Assembly (NCBI GenBank): GCA_016647705.1
Contig: CM028333.1
Location: forward strand, 28,370,743 to 28,434,742
Direction of reading: 5' to 3'
Source: Eucommia ulmoides
Lineage: Eukaryota > Streptophyta > Magnoliopsida > Garryales > Eucommiaceae
Length of the DNA: 64,000 nucleotides
Both the position numbers and the translations under genes were made by a program. The notes beneath the pieces were generated by a model. The model was not told the origin of the DNA, ran no database searches, and saw nothing but the letters and a program-made list of their open reading frames with translations. Below are positions 11,319 through 23,607 of this stretch, piece after piece (position 1 is the stretch's first letter; each line of letters starts with the position of its first letter).

Positions 11319-13611
11319 AATACTCTCAAACTCAAACATTTGCTTGTCCTCAAGAAAAAAGAAAAGAAAATAAAGAAAAAATAAAAATCAAGTACTAAAA
11401 TGCTAACAAAAAAAGTGTGAGTTTTGTATCGAATCAAAAACCGTGCAAGAATCTCCGCAACCACAAAATGTTCCAAGATCGTAGGAAATGCACACATGGA
11501 GATTATCTAGAATTTCGACTTTAAGTATCAATTTCAACGCACTTAAGACTCTAGAAGTGTCAATGCGTGCACAATCACTCTTACCAAACCAAACGAGCCT
11601 CGGATTTATTTATGTGCTAAGGGGACAACGAACAATCTCTAGATGGCAAATAAAAGAACAACCATAAACCTATTTTTCGTATCAATCTCTACTAATTGTG
11701 TAGGTACATATGTCATTGGAGATCAAAAGGACTTTGCGGGGTGTAATGTATGGCTAGGGTAAAAAGGTAGATTGAAATATAATTTTTAAGCTCAAATCAC
11801 CCTAGGCATGTATCACAACTCATGGACCTTGCAAGATTTTCGAGAAAAAATTTCACTGACTCTCTCTTTTGTTACATGTGTTCTTTCAATTGATCCCACA
11901 AGGTATTATTCACAAAACAAATTAAAACATTTTTTTTTTTATAAAATAGGTGAGAACCATACCCCCAAACTCAAAATCAACATTGTTCTCAATGTTGAAA
12001 GGAAAACAAGGGGACAAATGGAATACTCACCATTATACTACAACAACTTTTTTTTTTTTTTTTTTTTTACATAAAAAACTAAAACAAACAAAATAAAACA
12101 CACAACCCAGTCCACCAATGACTTTCCAAACACAAGCTATTCTGATCCTTACGCTCAATGATCTATGTTACATGCCAATTAGTGATAGGTTTAGGAAGTG
12201 AAAATGCATTTAGTGGGGTGGATGTACAAATGTGGTTAGTGAAAGAATCAGGTAATACGGCTCAACAGGGGTAATGAAAGATAAACAATTTTCACGGGTT
12301 AGCTTCAAAGGCTCAAATGATCCAAAGAATGCCTAAATCATCTCTCCAATAACACATAATCTAGAATTTCGCCTCAAGTTTCACTCAAATGGGTTCTAGT
12401 GTTCACGAGATGTCAAAACCTACCTAAAGCACATAGATGTTCTCCAAGTACCCAAAAGGCCAAGTGATCGTGATGCATGGTATTCAAGTAAAATGAGTTA
12501 AGAGTGAATTTCAATTAACATAAGTCAAGCATATAGAAATCTCAATGCAATACATTTCAAACGATCTAAGAGAACATCACGTGTCTAAACTCATCATCAA
12601 TTTTAAGTCATTTCATCTCAACAAAACTCACAATTTATTCAAACAAACTAACAAAAGGAAAAACAAACTAAAAACATGGCCAAAAGAACACAAGATATAA
12701 GACAAAAATCACACACACAATCATTTCCTAACCCAACACACATACGCTAACATGTGTCTCACCCTCAAACTCAAAGTCAAACATATATTCAAATTAAGCA
12801 TAAGGAAATAAGACACATACCTGGGAGGCGAGACAATCTCGCCTCCAAGTGTAGTCGGTGGTGATGCTCTGGGCAAGGTGACCGGTATGGAGCTTTCGTC
12901 CACAGCTTGCATCCTTAGGCTCCATTATTTGAAAACTTGGGTTGCCTCCTAAGAAGCACTTGGTTTAATGTCCTCAGCTTGATACGGAGAAGGGCTCATC
13001 AACTAGCAACTTCTTCCTATAATATGTGTGATACAACACAATAAATAGGTCTTGATTTTCAATGCCCTCAAGGTTGGTGAGATGTGGTAGTATTAGGCAC
13101 ATACTCTTAACGTGACTCAATTCTGGATTTTGTGCTTAGTGAGCTTGAATGAATGGTACTGAAAGTAGAGGAGGACATGTGAGCCACATCAGATCCTTAT
13201 AGATGTGTTCTTTTTTTATTTATTGGTGTTGGTATCACAACATGGATCTCAAAAGGTTGATAATCATAAGTGTTATCTTGTGATTCTTCATCGTCGATCA
13301 ACTCTTGGGTTTCTTCCTTATTAAAATCATCATTATCGCACAAACCCAAGTTTCTCCCACTTATGAGCGGTTACTCACAGTGGCTTTCAATGATCGGCGG
13401 TGACAATACCAATTGGATTTCAAGAGGTGAGGACTCAAAATCATCTTCTAATTTGTCATCAATGAACAATTCTTGAGTCTCGTCCTCTTTCGAATCATCT
13501 TCATAAAACACCTCCAATGTCTTCCCACTTGCATTCGGTTTGTCATGGTCGTTTCCATATATGGAGAGCCTTGTGTGTCTCTAATTTTCCTCATGATGTT
13601 TTAAATTTCCA
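11319..13611 (-). other. Interior of element A downstream of gag, non-coding
   Basis: No domain of pol is recognisable in any frame. The stretch contains T-rich runs (about 11933-11941 and 12051-12068). On the minus strand it has the conserved pre-3'LTR motif GGAGGCAACCCA near 12935-12950. A clear polypurine tract next to the 3' LTR was not seen. Confidence 0.6.
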
Positions 13612-13985
13612 TCATGAATGCATTGAAGGTGTCTTCCAAGTTGGGAGAAGACTCCGCATGTTGGTATGGAGTGTCATTCTAAGGCGCCAAAATGTTGGAA
13701 TTATCCCCCAAGTTTTGGTTACTTGTTTAATAATTCCAACTCCAATAGTCAAAATTGCCATGTATTCCAACGTCAAATAGGCTTCGTCTGCGGTTAGGTT
13801 GTAGAAACAGGTGGTACCATTTCCTCTTTCTACCCACGTTCTTGTTGCAACTTGTAACCCATCGAGAAAGTTCAGTAGTTGACACTCCTTTGGGAAACCA
13901 TGATATGGGAACTGAATGAGCAACTCTTTATGTCTTTCCCAAGCAAAATAAAATGGCTCGGAATCTCATTGAGAAAAACTTGTGA
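13612..13985 (-). pseudogene. gag fragment of element A
   Basis: Minus-strand translation gives EPFYFAWERHKELLIQFPYH, FLDGLQVATRTWVE and ADEAYLTLEYMA, the core of the plant retrotransposon Gag domain (consensus style WERFKDLL..CPHHG...FYEGL). A frameshift lies near 13925 between the two parts. The normal N-terminal part and the zinc knuckle are missing. Gag forms the particle that packages the RNA; this piece cannot do so alone. It lies 140-500 bp from the primer site, consistent with an element deleted for most of its coding region. Confidence 0.75.
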
Positions 13986-14123
13986 GGACTTGTTGATGAG
14001 TCATCTCTAAGTACCACGCAAAACAAACAAAACTAAAAAAAAAAAAAAAAAAATTAAAAATAAATAAATGCCTAAATTAAAATCAAGTTACTTATTGAAA
14101 ATATTAACAATCAAAAACGTCAA

Positions 14124-14141
14124 TCCCCGGCAACGGCACCA
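14124..14141 (-). other. Primer-binding site, tRNA-Asp type (element A)
   Basis: The plus strand reads TCCCCGGCAACGGCACCA, one mismatch from the 3' end of plant tRNA-Asp (TCCCCGGCAACGGCGCCA). It lies 6 bp from the right-hand LTR, so minus-strand DNA synthesis would start there and the element reads right to left. Confidence 0.85.
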
Positions 14142-14147
14142 AAAACT

Positions 14148-15880
14148 TGGCTGCGAATTATTATTGTGCTATAATACCGCAAGTGTACGAGTCAAGTTTT
14201 AATAGTATAGGAAGTGAGTAGAGTTGTTGCATCCACAAGGATTGATTTAGATCATTGTTAAGTACCGCAATTGTCGTAACCTAACTTTATCTAAGCGTCC
14301 AAATTTTGGGTTTTTATAAATATAAACTAAAACAAATGTAAATGCAAAAATAAAATAAAATATGAATTATCTATGCACAAATGTTCTAGTGGCCTGATTT
14401 CGTCTCGTTATTCCCATGTTTTCTTATTAAGTAATCATTAGTTGATTATGTTTATTCAATAATCAAGGTCCCCGTGCTATTACTCTCTCACTACCTCTCC
14501 CAAGCGTCAAGTGAGAGAATATGTAAACACTTCAATATTGATATCCCTATCTAGTATTTAGGTGAAAACATTAGTTAAACTCGACCTTATAGATTACACA
14601 AACCCTAAATATCTCCCGATTTATTAAACCTTACGTTGTGTTTAACCTAAGTCCGAACTCGAGATTACCTCTCCCAAGTGTCGAATCCCAAGTTCTCAAT
14701 TTAACCAAAATACCGTATGTGTGCGTAAATTAGAAGCATTAAGAAGGAAAACAAAATTGAATAGAAAACCTAGTTGGTAAATCTAGAACTTGATCACCTA
14801 CCAATTTTACAAAATCCTAAATTCCCAACTAGATTACTTAGGTGTTGATTTCCTCCCGAACTCACAACAATCTAAATTATGCACTCCCCATTCCGGTTAC
14901 GAATTCAACCTCTCCCGAGTATAAAATTCACAACCTAAAATTGTCTAACTCATTGACCACATGAATCAAACACATTAGGCTTAAGAGAAGCATAAAATGG
15001 AATTAAATCTAACAATTAACAAAATAATCTAACACGATTTAAATGAGACTACATCAATCCCTAGATATAGATTACGAACACAACATAGAACATTTCAAAA
15101 ATAATCTTTTCAATAAATTTGTGAATGTAAACATGTTCAACACAATATTACAAATATAAAATCAAATCAAGATTAGGGGAAAAAAAAATCTTATAGTGGG
15201 TTTGAGCTTTAAATCTTCAACTCCAAGCTTGGATTTGTGCCTCCAATGGTGTTTTTCTCTCTAATTCCGCCTCAAATTGCCACACCATGGGATGTTTTCC
15301 TCCCAAATCTAGCCCAAAAATCTCTCACCTATGTTTTCTCTCTCTAAAAATCGCCTCCCATGGGTATAAAGGCTTAAAGAAGTATTTATAGGGGTCTAAA
15401 ATTAGGGTTTCCGAGCTTCTTTCCTATACAGGATAAGGGAGCGCGTTGCAACGTGTATTTTTGTGCATTGCAGCGTGGAATGGGCAGTGCACACTGCTGA
15501 AAACGTGCTACAACGCAGTTTTGGTAGATCCGATGTCAGTTTGTATTTTGGTCATAACATTCTCGTTCAAACTCCGATTGAGGTGATTCAAAAAGTTATG
15601 GACAACTTAGACGCATATCTATAACTTACATGTTTTAAGTTATTCCAAAATTGTATTGTATAATGGTTAAAATTGACCTTGACATTACAGTACTTGCATG
15701 CATGACGAACCGTAATAACCCAAATCACCTCATTTTATCACATTTTCTCATTTTCTCCAAATTATTTATAATTTCTACAAAACAACACCAAAAATATATT
15801 AAACTAATAAAAATTCTTGAATACACACAAATATTTGAATTCAAAAGTACTTGATTTGTTGGTAAATAAACCACTCATCA
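14148..15880 (-). repeat. 5' LTR of element A (1,733 bp)
   Basis: Begins TGGCTGCGAATT and ends CACTCATCA on the plus strand, next to the CCTAC duplication. Full-length similarity to 9612-11318. Pol II signals were not clear by eye. Confidence 0.9.
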
Positions 15881-15885
15881 CCTAC

Positions 15886-16065
15886 TGTTGACCGACCATC
15901 GGGGATCGACCTATAGGTATCACCACGGAGGACTGCGAGGATCGAGCACTATAGAACCAACCTGCTATAAACTCACAACCCGACTATGTCTACACTATCT
16001 CGGGTCATGGTCTAGGGAAAAATAGGGCCATGGGCCCGAGGGCAAGATAGCTTAGCACAAAACAT

Positions 16066-16068
<3 letters not shown>
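15886..16068 (+). other. Continuation of the Tat-type 3' flank
   Basis: GC-richer segment directly after the right-hand CCTAC of element A. It was contiguous with 9216-9611 before the insertion. No coding sequence. Confidence 0.5.

Positions 16069-16101
<33 letters not shown>
16069..16101. repeat. Poly-T tract, 33 bp
   Basis: An uninterrupted run of T. It could be the tail of a retroposon on the minus strand, but no SINE or LINE body could be recognised next to it. The following 107 bp to 16208 is unclassified. Confidence 0.9.
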
Positions 16102-16103
<2 letters not shown>

Positions 16104-16397
16104 TTCAAAAACTACAAGTGAATTAAAATAACCGTTCACCGTTCATGGGTTGGAAACAAATAAATTTCAAGCTTGTCATTTACCGAGCAGGCATCCTCAC
16201 TGAGTAGATGTAGGCATCACATTTTGTCCAGCCCATTCAGTATCAAATCAAAAGTACAAGTTCAGATAAACTTTAAAGTGAGGTTTCAATGGAATGAATT
16301 TCTACCTTAGATCACATTGGATATTATAAAAAAAAAAAATTGCAAAAAACACAAGAAAACACAAAACTGTCAAATTTGACTGAATTCGGTTAAGTAA

Positions 16398-17457
16398 GGT
16401 TGCGTTTAGGTAAGGGATTTGACAAATCTAAAGGATTTGTTAAATGATGGGGTTTCTAAATCCAGGATTTCGACCCATCATTTAACAAATCCCTTATTTT
16501 GATAACTATTCAACCAAAGAATTTGATTGTGTAATTTTATAATTTTCTTATTTAGATAAATTAGACGCCATTGTAAAACTGAGAACACAAATAATAGAAC
16601 AAAAACCAAACATCACCTTAATTGGATGAACTATGAACACTAAAACAAAAATAGAAACAAGAATTAGAATAGGAATCAAGAATTAGGAATCAGAATAAAA
16701 AACATGAATCAATTACGATTCGTTGTAGTACTCAACCCAAAACAAAAACGGAAATAATAATTGAAATAGCTACAAATTGAGAACCCTAATTAACAACTAC
16801 AAAATTGAAGCAGCCCAAAATTGAGAACCCTAATCAACAACAAAATTGAAAACAGGTACAAAATTGAAACCCTTACCAGAGATGGATGGAGACGGTGAAG
16901 GTAGACGATGGCGGCGAAGTGGAGTGCGGCTACGAACAAAATGATCGATGACGAATAACAAAGTTGCGACGAAGACAATCGATGAAGAAACAAAGAAGAT
17001 GATGATCGATGAAAGAATGAAGAAGACGAAGTTGTGACGACGACAAAGATCGAGAAGATGATTGACAACAAAGGTGGAGAAGACGATCAACGAAGAAGAC
17101 GACGAAGACGAAGACGAAGACGAACGAAAAATGAAGAAGACGGCAAAGACGAAGACGAACGAAGAAGACGAAACAATGATGAAGCTGGAAGACCCCCTTC
17201 GATGAAGCTGGAACGAAGAAGCAATGAAGATGACCGATGAGGAAGAAAACACAAATACCCCCTCTATTGGATTTGTCAAATAACACACTTTTCAGGAGGA
17301 TTTCCAAATACCTCCTTTCACTACTACTTCTTAATTGGAAGAATTTAATAAATTCCTTCTCATAGATAGCCAAACAAAGTATTTGTTAAAAAAAGGATTT
17401 TGAAATCTCTTACCCAAATGAAATCCCTCCCCTAAATCCCTTACCCCCAACACAACC
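16398..17457. mobile_element. PIF/Harbinger-like non-autonomous element (1,060 bp)
   Basis: The left end GGTTGCGTTTAGGTAAGGGA and the right end, reverse-complemented GGTTGTGTTGGGGGTAAGGG, form imperfect terminal inverted repeats. TAA is present on both sides (16395-16397 and 17458-17460). The related LTR at 21367 shows the unoccupied site AAAGTAAAAGTTTCG near 21550, with a single TAA. A 3-bp TAA/TTA target with GG-starting ends fits PIF/Harbinger. No transposase is encoded. The interior holds a purine-rich GAAGAC-type repeat that creates long but meaningless Ser/Arg-rich reading frames. Confidence 0.85.
17030..17260. repeat. Purine-rich GACGAA/GAAGAC low-complexity tract
   Basis: Irregular repetition of GAAGACGAAGACGAA-like units on the plus strand within the Harbinger-like element. 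Apparent proteins from it are only runs of R/E/D or S/F/V and are not genes. Confidence 0.8.
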
Positions 17458-18133
17458 TAAAAGTTTCGAGTCAACCTCGAAATTCCTAAAGTTAATGGAG
17501 ACTAAAATGACTTTATTAAAGGTTGCTTTTCATGAAATAACCTTTAATATGAATAAAAATTAGTTACTACCCTTTAATTTAAGGATATTTCATAAATTAC
17601 CTTTGGTACCTGTTTTAATCCTTGAAACATTTATTATCATCAGTTTTGTCTTTTTGACACCAAAAATACTTGTCTAATTCTTGTTTAAAGAATAAATCCT
17701 CCATAAATCATGCCAACAACCTTGATAAAATCAAAGAAACTATCAATACAAGTCTAGTTACTCAAACTAACTAGTGCTTCGGACTCGATTTGAAACCTAT
17801 CAAATCGAAGTCATCATGACAAGTATTCAAAGCCCATCACACCAAGGGCCCTATCATTCATTTAATGAATCATTAATGAGCATTAAATTCCAATATCTTT
17901 CCAAGATATTTCCTACCAAAATATCTAGGGTAGAAACCAAGTTACTTGAAATGTAACGAAACGGTTACAAGACTAACTGGACTGGAGACTACATATATTG
18001 AACCTCCAAAATAACACATGGAGACTACATATATTGCACCTCCAAATCATTTAATGAAAGCTAACCGAACTAGTTCAAGTAACTAGTACTTATCAAACAA
18101 ACTGAACTAAAAAGCATCACATCAAGCATTAAT

Positions 18134-19974
18134 GGCCTCAAGAAATGGAAGGTTAGTCTTAACTTGTTTAAACATTTCAAGAATCTCTTCCTCCTTCTTA
18201 GCCTTTTTATCCGTTGGTAGGGGTCGATCTAGAAAGTGGGAATAGGACAAGAGGAACGTAAGGTGCCTAAGCATTGAGACTTGATCCTTCCTTACCGAAT
18301 GGTATGGATTTTGAGGTAGGGATAGAATCCTCCTCAATGAATATCGGCGCTGACTCACTCAGTTTTTTATTATTTTCATCCCCTTTCTTTTCTCTTTCTC
18401 TCTCTTCTCTATCCCCCCATACATCTTCAGTTTCTTCTTCTAACTTACGTCCCACCCTATTATCAATTACTCGCCCACTCCTAAGAACACTTATGGAATT
18501 CACATATTCATTAGTTCTACTACTTTCAGCCATATAATGTCCCTTTGGATTATTTATTGGTTGGTTTGGCAATTTTCCTTCCTCCCTTTTATTAAATGTA
18601 TTAGTTAGTTGACCCAATTGAGTTTCTAGCTTTACTATAGATTGGGATTGAGAATGGAGTATTTGTTATTGAGATTAAAGAGATTGTTGTTGAGATTGAA
18701 GAGATTGTTGTTGAGATTGAAGAGCTTGTTGTTGATTATTTATTGTAGATATCAATTCATCAATCTGCGGGTCTCTAGTGGGTTGAGAACATTGATTAGA
18801 TGGGAGGAATGGTGAGCACCTGTGAGATTGATTTTGAAAATTTTGTCTTGGGGGTTGATTCATAGGTGGGCCTTGATTTGATTGTCGCCACGAAAAAATA
18901 GGATGATTCCGCTACCCAGGGTTGTAGGTGTTGAAATAAAGATTATTCTTATTTCTTAGCATTGACTTGCTCTTGCACATATTTAGGATATTGAGAACTA
19001 AGGTGACAATCAATTATCGAGTGAGACACACTTTCACACAACGCACATGATTCAAATGTTTGAGATTGAGGAAATATGAATTGATTATTACTCATTAATT
19101 GTCCTAAGACTTTTGAGATATTTGCTACCAACTCATTTTGATTTATTTCATTTACCCCAGCTCTTTGGTTGGTAACTGGTGAAATTAAATTTCCTCTATC
19201 TTTTCTCCCTAACACATAATGTTGTAGTGAATTTCACTTAGGTTTTCAACTAATTCTCATGCCTCATCTTCAGATTTCATTAGAAATGTGCCTCCACATG
19301 AAACATCCACCATTTTGCAGTTACTCCCATCTAGTCCTTCGTAGAGGCTTTGCACTAATTGCCATTTCGAGACTTGATGATGTGGACATTGGCGTAATAA
19401 TTCTTTTAATCATTCCCAACTTTCATGGAATTGTTCACCCGGAGATTGGGTGAATGTAGTATGGGCTCTTCTCACTTGATTGTTTTTCCTATAGGATAAT
19501 ATTTCCTGAGGAATTCTTTCTGCATGTCAGCCTAAGTTCTAATGGAAGTTGGGGCTAAATAATGCATCCAATGTTTAGTTTTATCTTTTAGGGAAAATGG
19601 GAAAAATCTTAACTTAACCGCATTGTCAGATAAATTGGATATTTTAAAGGTTGTGCATACTTCTGAAAATTCATCCAAATGTTTATATGGGTTTTCTGTG
19701 CTCATTTATAATAATGAGGTAACATTTGAATTATTGATGATTTGATTTCAAAATTATTCTCACCTGCTACAGTTGGTAAGTGGATACATGATGGGGATAC
19801 ATATGTAGGAGTATAGTACTCCTTCAAGGATTTTGGTATATCTCCCATATTGATTTCTTTGGTAATTGATTATAGTATAGGATTAATAAATTTAGATCTC
19901 CTTTTCCTAGGAACGTTGTCTAAAATAGAGTCTAAGAGTGTATTCCTATGATTATGTGATCGTCTACTGTTCAT
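18134..19974 (-). pseudogene. Athila-like gag (element B)
   Basis: Minus strand from an ATG at 19974-19972. Successive parts are: N-terminal region (DIPKSLKEYYTPTYVSPSC, LPTVAGENNFEIKSSIIQML), the Gag core (AVKLRFFPFSLKDKTKHWMH; ESWE-LKELLRQCPHHQVSKW; LVQSLYEGLDG), and a cysteine-bearing knuckle-like region (about 19000-19050, CALCESVSHSIIDCHL). A Gln-rich stretch (18675-18863) follows, then KKEEEILEMFKQVKTNLPF (about 18135-18210), which in relatives lies before the protease. Stops and frameshifts break it repeatedly (for example near 19535, 19420 and 18890). It is cut off at about 18134 by Ogre-type LTR sequence, so protease and pol are missing. Confidence 0.85.
18671..18733 (-). repeat. 21-bp tandem repeat coding Gln-rich heptads
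   Basis: Three units of GAGATTGAAGAGATTGTTGTT (one or two changes each). On the minus strand within gag of element B they encode a repeated SLQSQQQ-like heptad. The unit length keeps the frame. Confidence 0.85.
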
Positions 19975-20283
19975 GCATAGGTTTTCTCAATGTCAAATAC
20001 TAAATCAATTAATTTTTTTTTCAAGAGATAATATCCAATAAGTTAGAGAAAAAAAAAAGAAAAAAAAAAGTAAAAAATAAAGAACAATACTTGTAAATTA
20101 GAACGTGGAACCTGATTTTCGTAAGTAGTAATGACAATTGAATTCAATCCAATTACCAAATTCCAATTTGTAAAGATAGAGTGTTTGCACGGTAATAATG
20201 AAAAAATAAAATGAAATAAAATAAAATATGGATTTACACTAATGGATGAGAAATAGGCAAAAATTAATAATTTATGTTGCCAA

Positions 20284-20301
20284 TCCCTGGCAACGGCGCC
20301 A
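20284..20301 (-). other. Primer-binding site, tRNA-Asp type (element B)
   Basis: TCCCTGGCAACGGCGCCA on the plus strand, one mismatch from the plant tRNA-Asp 3' end. The LTR starts at 20307, five bases away. It shows element B reads on the minus strand. Confidence 0.88.
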
Positions 20302-20306
20302 AAATT

Positions 20307-21366
20307 TGATCGCTCAAATTTAACACTCAATTTAAGCACCAACTATCATTGTATAGAGACTTAAGTACGGGGTCGATCCACTGGAATTGGATTGTAACTA
20401 TTAAATTTTTTTTTATCTTATTTTTCAGTTAAATTTAACAGAAATTGGTTTTTGGATTTTTAATTATATAAAATAAAAATAATTAAATTAAAATATAAAA
20501 TGATAAATGACAGGGTTGAGGGCATGCATTAGTCTTTCGATTATCCAAATGTATTTTAATTCTTTATTTATTTTGATTCTGTGTATAGTGAAGTAATTCA
20601 ACTACAAGAAAAATTACAACTAAAGCTTCACTATTTACTCGGCATGAATTATCTTCGGGATTCGGTTCCTAATCTACGGGGAACCAATTCTTAAGTATAA
20701 TTCATCCTATCAAAGAAGTCGATTAATCAACCATTTAATCGGTAATGGATTATCTTCGACATTCGATTCCTAATCTAGGGTGAATCAATCCCTTAGTATA
20801 ATTCATCATATTTAACCGTGTTGATTATAATAAGTACGGGTTATATAACAGTTAGATCTAAATCACACGTATTAGATCTAATCCACATGTTATAACAATC
20901 TATTTCTAACATTCATATAAATGATAAAAATAAGAATCGATTAGATAAACCATATAAGAACAATAATTCCTCATTATATAACCTTACACACATATCAAAA
21001 TAAATCAAGAAATAAAATACATTAAGAAATCTTAGAAAAAATACAGCCTAAATCAGTTTTTGCGCCTTAGTTATTCATCGATTGTTCTTCGTGAAAAGAT
21101 GTTCAACACAGTGCCCATGAACACAAGCAAAATTCCAGCCAAAATAAATAAAAACAAATAGGAAAAATATGAAAACAAAAACAATGAATAGAATTGTGTT
21201 AGTCTTTTTTTTTTTTTTTTTTTTATCAATTTTTAATTAGTAATAACACAATTTATTATTTTTGTAGGTACAAGCTCGAAATAAATAAATAAAAAATACA
21301 AAGAGATAAGGAAATAACCAAAAAAGGCAAAAACTGGAGCAAAACCCTCAACGACCGGCACATTAT
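20307..21366 (-). repeat. 5' LTR of element B, interrupted by element C
   Basis: The plus-strand start TGATCGCTCAAATTTAAC is the LTR end next to the primer site. AT-rich sequence continues to the ATTAT at 21362-21366 that duplicates on insertion of element C. It includes paired segments TAATCTA-GGG-GAA(C/T)CAAT at about 20667-20695 and 20770-20795. A T-run sits at about 21207-21224. The outer LTR end is not resolved; it should lie at or beyond the element C junction. Confidence 0.65.
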
Positions 21367-23563
21367 TGTAGACACCGCATTTTATCCTGCCTAATAAGTG
21401 TCAAATCAAAAGTACAAGTTCAGAAAAAAAATTAAATTTATGTTTAAAGGGAATGAATTTATACCTTAGATCACACTAGATAATATAGAAAAACCCATAA
21501 AACATAAGAACACATAAAAAAAACTATTGAATTTGACTAAATTCGGTAAAGTAAAAGTTTCGGGTCAATCTCGAAATTCTTAAAATTAAAGGGATCTAAG
21601 ATGACATTATTAAGTGTTTATTTTCATCAAATCACCTATAATATGAATAAAGATTAGATACTACCCTTTAATTATAGAAACTTTCACAAAATTACTCGGT
21701 TACCTTCTTTGACCCCTGAAACATTTACGATCACCGGTTTTGTCTATTTGACACCAAAAATATGTGTTTAAATCATTGTTTAAAGTATTAATATAATTAA
21801 AAAAAGTTCAAAATACCTAAATAAAGGCATGAAAATTCCATGACAAGTCCAAGTTACACAATGTAACAAAGGATTGAGACTCGGGTCAAAATTAGCCAAA
21901 ACCTAAGTAATTATGATTAATTATCAAAGCCCAATGAATTAAGGTCCCAACCCATCATTAAAAGGCCAAAAAATGAGCTTTTAAATTACCAAGCGACCCT
22001 TAGATATTCTCTACACAAATATCTAAGAAAAGAAACCAAGGCACTTAGGATGTAACCAACCATTATCGAAACTATAACCGATTCGGTTCGCCACCTAAGT
22101 TATGCATTTAATATGAATTAAATAACCATCCCATAAAGAATTAAATGATTGGTATGACATGAATAGGACATATTCAAGGTATCAAGATATTTTGATCAAA
22201 ATATCTTAGAGTTAACCGAAAACCTTGAAATGTGACTATCCATTATCGAAACCAAACCAAATTGGTTTGCCACCTAACCCATGCATTTAATGATCATTAA
22301 ATGAACATCCTATCAATAATTTATTACTTAGTGATGAAATGTAATGGATGGATGCATTGAATCTAGATATTTCATCAAAATATCTTAGGGATAACTAGGA
22401 ACCTTGAAATCCAACCGTCGGTTACAAGGCAAACTAACCCGATTCAATCCGAAACCAACTAAATGTGTGATCATAAAGTAATGAATTTTCATAGATCATT
22501 AAATTCAATGTGACACATCAAGTCTATATACATTTCACCTTGAAAGCATTGATGGTAACTAAACCGAAATAGTGAAACTAACCGGTACTTAGCCCCTAAA
22601 CCGAATTGAAAGTATAACATCTTTCCATTAATGATACCATATGAAACCACTAGGATTCAAGAGAGTGCAATGATTGGTAATTATTGTCAATCATTAACAA
22701 ATCTAGGAAAAGATTTGGTAATGATTACCAAATCTTAGAGAATCTTTCCTCACACCTAAAATTCGTCTAAAGCTGATCAAAACCAAAACAAGAGATCAAG
22801 TATCCTAGGCCAAACAAACCCTAAGGAAGGTCCTAGATTGCCCTACATATAGGTGAATGCTCAGGGTCCTGGCCTATAAATAGGGGGTGCTGGTTCTCAT
22901 TTTTTTTCAAGTCTTGAAAACCTAGCCCCTTTCTCTAAGATCGAGCAATAGACTCGGGCGATAGGTTTTTTTGAGAAATTCTATTGAATAACACCTCATT
23001 ATTCTGTTGGAATTCAGTCTCGAAGGGTGTTCTTAAGGTTCTTGGAGCAAGAAATCAAGACGTTGACGGTGATTGATCAAGTTCGAGCCAAGAAGATTAA
23101 GAAGGAGAAGAAAGTACTTGTTTAGGAAAAGACCACTCCCCTAAACTAGGTATGTGTCTTGAACATACCTTGATCTTGTAAAATTGCATGTATTATACTT
23201 GCAAATAATATAATCATGTAGATATCATCCATTAATTTCATGTACATAGCATAAATAACCCGTAAATAACGAAAAAAAAAATGTTAAATTTATGTTGTAC
23301 AAACCCAACCATATTAAAATTGTTCAAGATCATGTCCAGAACATCAAGGACATTCAAGAACATTTTAAGAACATGTGAGGATCCAAACAAAACACCTATC
23401 ACACCATGAGTTGTGCATACTCTTTACGATTCTTTCACGAACACTTCAAACCGAACTTTTATAACTGTTGACCTAACCATATAAACTATTAATAAACTAA
23501 TTTACTTTATGCTATATGTCAAGATCACAATCAGACACTAAGTCTTTAGGCTAGTAAATTGGA

Positions 23564-23607
<44 letters not shown>

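Larger units (their letters stand above)
9612..15880 (-). mobile_element. Element A: non-autonomous Athila-like LTR retrotransposon
   Basis: Two similar LTRs (9612-11318 and 14148-15880) in direct orientation flank a 2.8-kb interior. The whole is bracketed by a perfect CCTAC duplication (9607-9611 and 15881-15885). The primer-binding site next to the right-hand LTR shows that the element reads on the minus strand. The interior keeps only a fragment of gag and no protease, RT, RNase H or integrase, so mobility would have needed proteins from a related element. Near 12920-12965 the minus strand has the GCTTCTTAGGAGGCAACCCA motif that I associate with the region downstream of pol in Athila/Tat elements. 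This suggests the interior arose by one large deletion from gag to the 3' region. Confidence 0.9.
16209..18133 (+). mobile_element. Ogre-type LTR fragment (5' part), split by a DNA transposon
   Basis: Begins TGTAGGCATCACATTTTGTC, the same start as the element C LTR (TGTAGACACCGCATTTTATC at 21367). It follows that LTR through GTACAAGTTCAG, CCTTAGATCACA, GTTTCG...TCGAAATTC and TTTTGTC..TTTGACACCAAAAAT. The match continues to a position equivalent to about 22,640 of the 5' LTR of C (GTACTTA... then ..CATTAATG). Removing 16398-17457 restores continuity. The fragment stops at about 18133, where minus-strand gag of element B begins, so the rest of the LTR is lost. Confidence 0.8.

Noticed and set aside
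16069..16208. SINE or LINE tail suggested by 33 consecutive T
   Set aside because: No Pol III box or RT sequence and no flanking target duplication could be found next to the run.
16790..17373. Long open frames on both strands with runs of Ser, Phe, Val or Arg
   Set aside because: They come from the purine-rich GAAGAC/GACGAA block inside the Harbinger-like element. All frames are open because the repeat lacks stops; there is no domain and no conservation argument.
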